Assembly (NCBI GenBank): GCA_002067855.1
Contig: MVQS01000359.1
Span: 1-7,167, forward strand
Direction: 5' to 3'
Length of the DNA: 7,167 nucleotides
From: Syntrophaceae bacterium PtaB.Bin038
Lineage (GTDB): Bacteria; Desulfobacterota; Syntrophia; Syntrophales; UBA2192
Shown here: positions 5,570 to 7,167 of the stretch, one piece after another
How positions within the stretch are numbered: the stretch's first letter is position 1
How the letters are laid out: the number at the start of each line of letters is the position of its first letter
The notes under the pieces: model-generated
Databases searched by the model: none
Seen by the model: only the letters and a program-made list of their open reading frames with translations
What the model was told of the DNA's origin: nothing
Made by a program: the position numbers and the translations under genes

Positions 5570-6174
5570 GCCGGGGAGAGAATACGCTGTTTATGGGCAA
5601 ATCGAAGTGGGTCGGCGTTTTGACGTGCCTCGGGACCCTGCTGCTCGCCGTTGCGGCCTGGGCGGCCGGGGGCGAGGAGCACGTCGACACCAGGGCGCAG
5701 CTCATCGACTTCGGCTGGAGGGTGGCCAACTTCCTCGTGCTGATGGGCATCCTCTACTGGCTGATGTGGAAGAAGATGAAGAGCTTCTTCGCGGGCCGCC
5801 GCGAGAATATCAAGGCGTCGCTGGAGGAGGCCGAGGTGGTCAAGGCGGACGCCGAGAAGAAGTTCAGGGAATACGACGAGAAGATCAAGAAGGCCGAGGA
5901 GGAGATCCAGGGCATCGCGGCCATGATCCGGGCCCAGGGCGAGGAGGAGAAGAAACGGATCATCGCCGATGCCGGGCGCGCGGCCGAGAAGATGAAGGAA
6001 GACGCCAAGGCGCGGATGGAACAGGAGCTCAAGAAGGCCAAGAACGAGCTGCGGCTCGAGGCCTCCGAGCTGGCCGTACAGATGGCCGAGGACATCCTCA
6101 AGAAGAAGGTCACGAAAGAAGACCATGAAGGCATGGTTCGCGAATATCTCGACAGGATGGTGAAGAAAAATTGA
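5566..6174 (+). CDS. atpF: F1Fo ATP synthase subunit b (peripheral stalk), with N-terminal signal-like segment
   Basis: This is the second stalk subunit, pairing with b' and with delta. The 202-residue product is longer than the roughly 156-170 residues of a typical b. The extra length is an N-terminal hydrophobic stretch (about residues 15-33) ending in AWA-AGGEE, which reads like a cleavable signal peptide. The usual membrane helix comes after it (about 53-68, VANFLVLMGILYWLMW). From residue 69 onward the protein is a long charged coiled coil. ATG 5566 has AAGGAG (5554-5559) 6 nt upstream, better than the internal ATG at 5593, so the longer form is favoured. It overlaps b' by ATGA and atpH by TTGA. 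From memory, similar N-terminal extensions occur in other deltaproteobacterial AtpF proteins. Confidence 0.94.
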   Translation: MSRGENTLFMGKSKWVGVLTCLGTLLLAVAAWAAGGEEHVDTRAQLIDFGWRVANFLVLMGILYWLMWKKMKSFFAGRRENIKASLEEAEVVKADAEKKFREYDEKIKKAEEEIQGIAAMIRAQGEEEKKRIIADAGRAAEKMKEDAKARMEQELKKAKNELRLEASELAVQMAEDILKKKVTKEDHEGMVREYLDRMVKKN

Positions 6175-6716
6175 TCAGCAGCGATCTGGCAAAGCGGTAT
6201 GCACGGGCCTTCTTCGACATCGCCGTCGAGGAGGGGAAGATCGAAGACTACGGGAAGGAGCTGGCCTCCTTCGCGTCCATGGTTCTGCAGAACAAGGCCC
6301 TGCAGGAGTTCCTGGCCAACCCCATCTTTGAGCTGAAGGCGAAGAAGACCGTCATCGAGGAACTTCTCGGCCGCATGACGATGTCAGACCGGACGGCCAA
6401 CTTCCTGCGGCTGCTCGTGGACAAGCAGCGCATCGGGATGATCGGGGAGGTGGAGAACGCCTACAAGGAGCTCATGGACAAGACCCTGAAAAAGGTCCGC
6501 GTATCCGTCCGGACCGCTTACCCGCTCAGTGCAGAGCTGGAGCAGGCCCTCAAGCAGCGGGTGGCCGAGATGACGGGCAAGGAAGTGGAAATGACGGTCG
6601 AGGACGACACCTCGCTCATCGGGGGGCTCGTCGTCCGGGTGGGGGACACCCTGTACGACGGCAGCATCAAGGCACAACTGGGCAACATCAGGAAGCTCTT
6701 AGGAGAGGAGAGATAG
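6171..6716 (+). CDS. atpH: F1Fo ATP synthase subunit delta
   Basis: Delta links the top of the F1 head to the b/b' stalk. The 181-residue length is typical. The N-terminal helical domain begins with the characteristic AKRYARAFFDIA (residues 7-18). The C-terminal signature SLIGGLVVRVGDTLYDGSI followed by QLGNIRKLL ends the protein. The start is TTG 6171, overlapping the atpF stop as TTGA; no ATG start near it would preserve the conserved N-terminus. A purine-rich GGATGGTGAAG lies just upstream, and coupling to atpF translation is likely. The gene stops at TAG 6714-6716, 4 nt before atpA. No missing regions or anomalies are seen. Confidence 0.95.
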   Translation: MISSDLAKRYARAFFDIAVEEGKIEDYGKELASFASMVLQNKALQEFLANPIFELKAKKTVIEELLGRMTMSDRTANFLRLLVDKQRIGMIGEVENAYKELMDKTLKKVRVSVRTAYPLSAELEQALKQRVAEMTGKEVEMTVEDDTSLIGGLVVRVGDTLYDGSIKAQLGNIRKLLGEER

Positions 6717-6720
6717 GAGA

Positions 6721-7167
6721 ATGGAACCGATCAGGGCAGAGGAAATCAGTCAGATCATCTCCAAGCAGATCAAGGAGTATGAGAAGAAGCTGGATATCAG
6801 CGAAACCGGCACGGTGCTGTCCGTCGGCGACGGCATCGCCCGCATCTACGGCGTCCAGAACGCCATGGCCATGGAGCTGCTGGAGTTCCCCGGCGGGATC
6901 CTGGGCATGGTGCTGAACCTTGAGCGGGACAACGTCGGCGTCGCCGTTCTCGGTGACGACACCCACATCAAGGAAGGCGACATCGTGAAGCGCACGGGCC
7001 GCATCGCGGAGGTCCCCGTGGGCGACGCCCTCCTGGGGCGCGTCATCGACGGCACAGGCCGGCCGCTGGACGGCAAGGGACCCATCGAGACGAAGGAGTT
7101 CCGCCGCATCGAGATGGTCGCCCCCGGCGTCATCGCCCGCCAGCCCGTCAACCAGCCCATGTACACG
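6721..7167 (+). CDS. atpA: F1Fo ATP synthase subunit alpha (partial, N-terminal part)
   Basis: Alpha forms the F1 hexamer with beta and carries the non-catalytic nucleotide sites. Only the first 149 codons are present; the frame is open to the window edge. They cover the N-terminal helix that contacts delta (residues 1-25), the beta-barrel domain (GTVLSVGDGIARIYGV from about 30, then ELLEFPGGILGMVLNLE) and the start of the nucleotide-binding domain (VGDALLGRVIDGTGRPLDGKG, then VAPGVIARQPVNQP). The sequence stops before the expected Walker A motif. ATG 6721 is preceded by several overlapping GGAG units (6701-6720), so it is likely well translated. It is truncated only by the window, with no sign of a broken gene. 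Confidence 0.97.
   Translation, partial: MEPIRAEEISQIISKQIKEYEKKLDISETGTVLSVGDGIARIYGVQNAMAMELLEFPGGILGMVLNLERDNVGVAVLGDDTHIKEGDIVKRTGRIAEVPVGDALLGRVIDGTGRPLDGKGPIETKEFRRIEMVAPGVIARQPVNQPMYT

Noticed and set aside
5566..5640. Lipoprotein signal in AtpF (cysteine at residue 21)
   Set aside because: The residues before the cysteine are V-L-T, without the small glycine or alanine expected at -1, so a lipobox is not supported.
5593..6174. Shorter AtpF starting at ATG 5593
   Set aside because: AAGGAG lies 6 nt before ATG 5566, whereas the nearest purine-rich site before 5593 is about 13 nt away. The ATGA overlap also favours 5566.

Overview
The window is 7.2 kb of GC-rich bacterial chromosome, densely coding and entirely on the + strand. 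Two core gene blocks lie head to tail. The first is the rod-shape (elongasome) operon mreC-mreD-mrdA-rodA followed by a bactofilin gene. The second is the start of an F1Fo ATP synthase operon, atpF'-atpF-atpH-atpA, with atpA cut by the window end. Three features together suggest Desulfobacterota (former Deltaproteobacteria), perhaps a Syntrophales-like lineage: paired b and b' stator genes, an AtpF with a signal-peptide-like N-terminus, and no atpI/atpB/atpE in front of atpF'. That placement is inference from gene content and order, not from a database match.

Layout: 1-25 is the tail of an upstream region, probably mreB by conserved gene order, but too short to call. mreC (26-838) is followed by a 100-nt gap filled by a heptad-phased inverted repeat. 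Then come mreD (939-1436), mrdA (1417-3252) and rodA (3249-4346), which overlap one another. A second hairpin of the same architecture (4362-4423) separates rodA from the bactofilin (4441-4806). The 334-nt gap 4807-5140 holds a GC-rich hairpin, a sigma70-type promoter and a structured leader of about 190 nt. The leader contains a possible 34-codon ORF and an intrinsic-terminator-like hairpin with seven T. The atp genes follow with ATGA/TTGA stop-start overlaps.

Functionally, MreC and MreD are membrane scaffold and regulatory parts of the elongasome, PBP2 is its transpeptidase and RodA its SEDS glycosyltransferase. The bactofilin is a cytoskeletal polymer plausibly serving the same envelope process. 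The atp genes encode the peripheral stalk (b', b, delta) and the start of the catalytic-head subunit alpha.

The protein-coding genes are all conventional. The unexplained material is between genes: two hairpins built from GGG-N4 / N4-CCC heptads, with similar 27-28 nt loops, and the structured, potentially attenuated leader of the atp operon.
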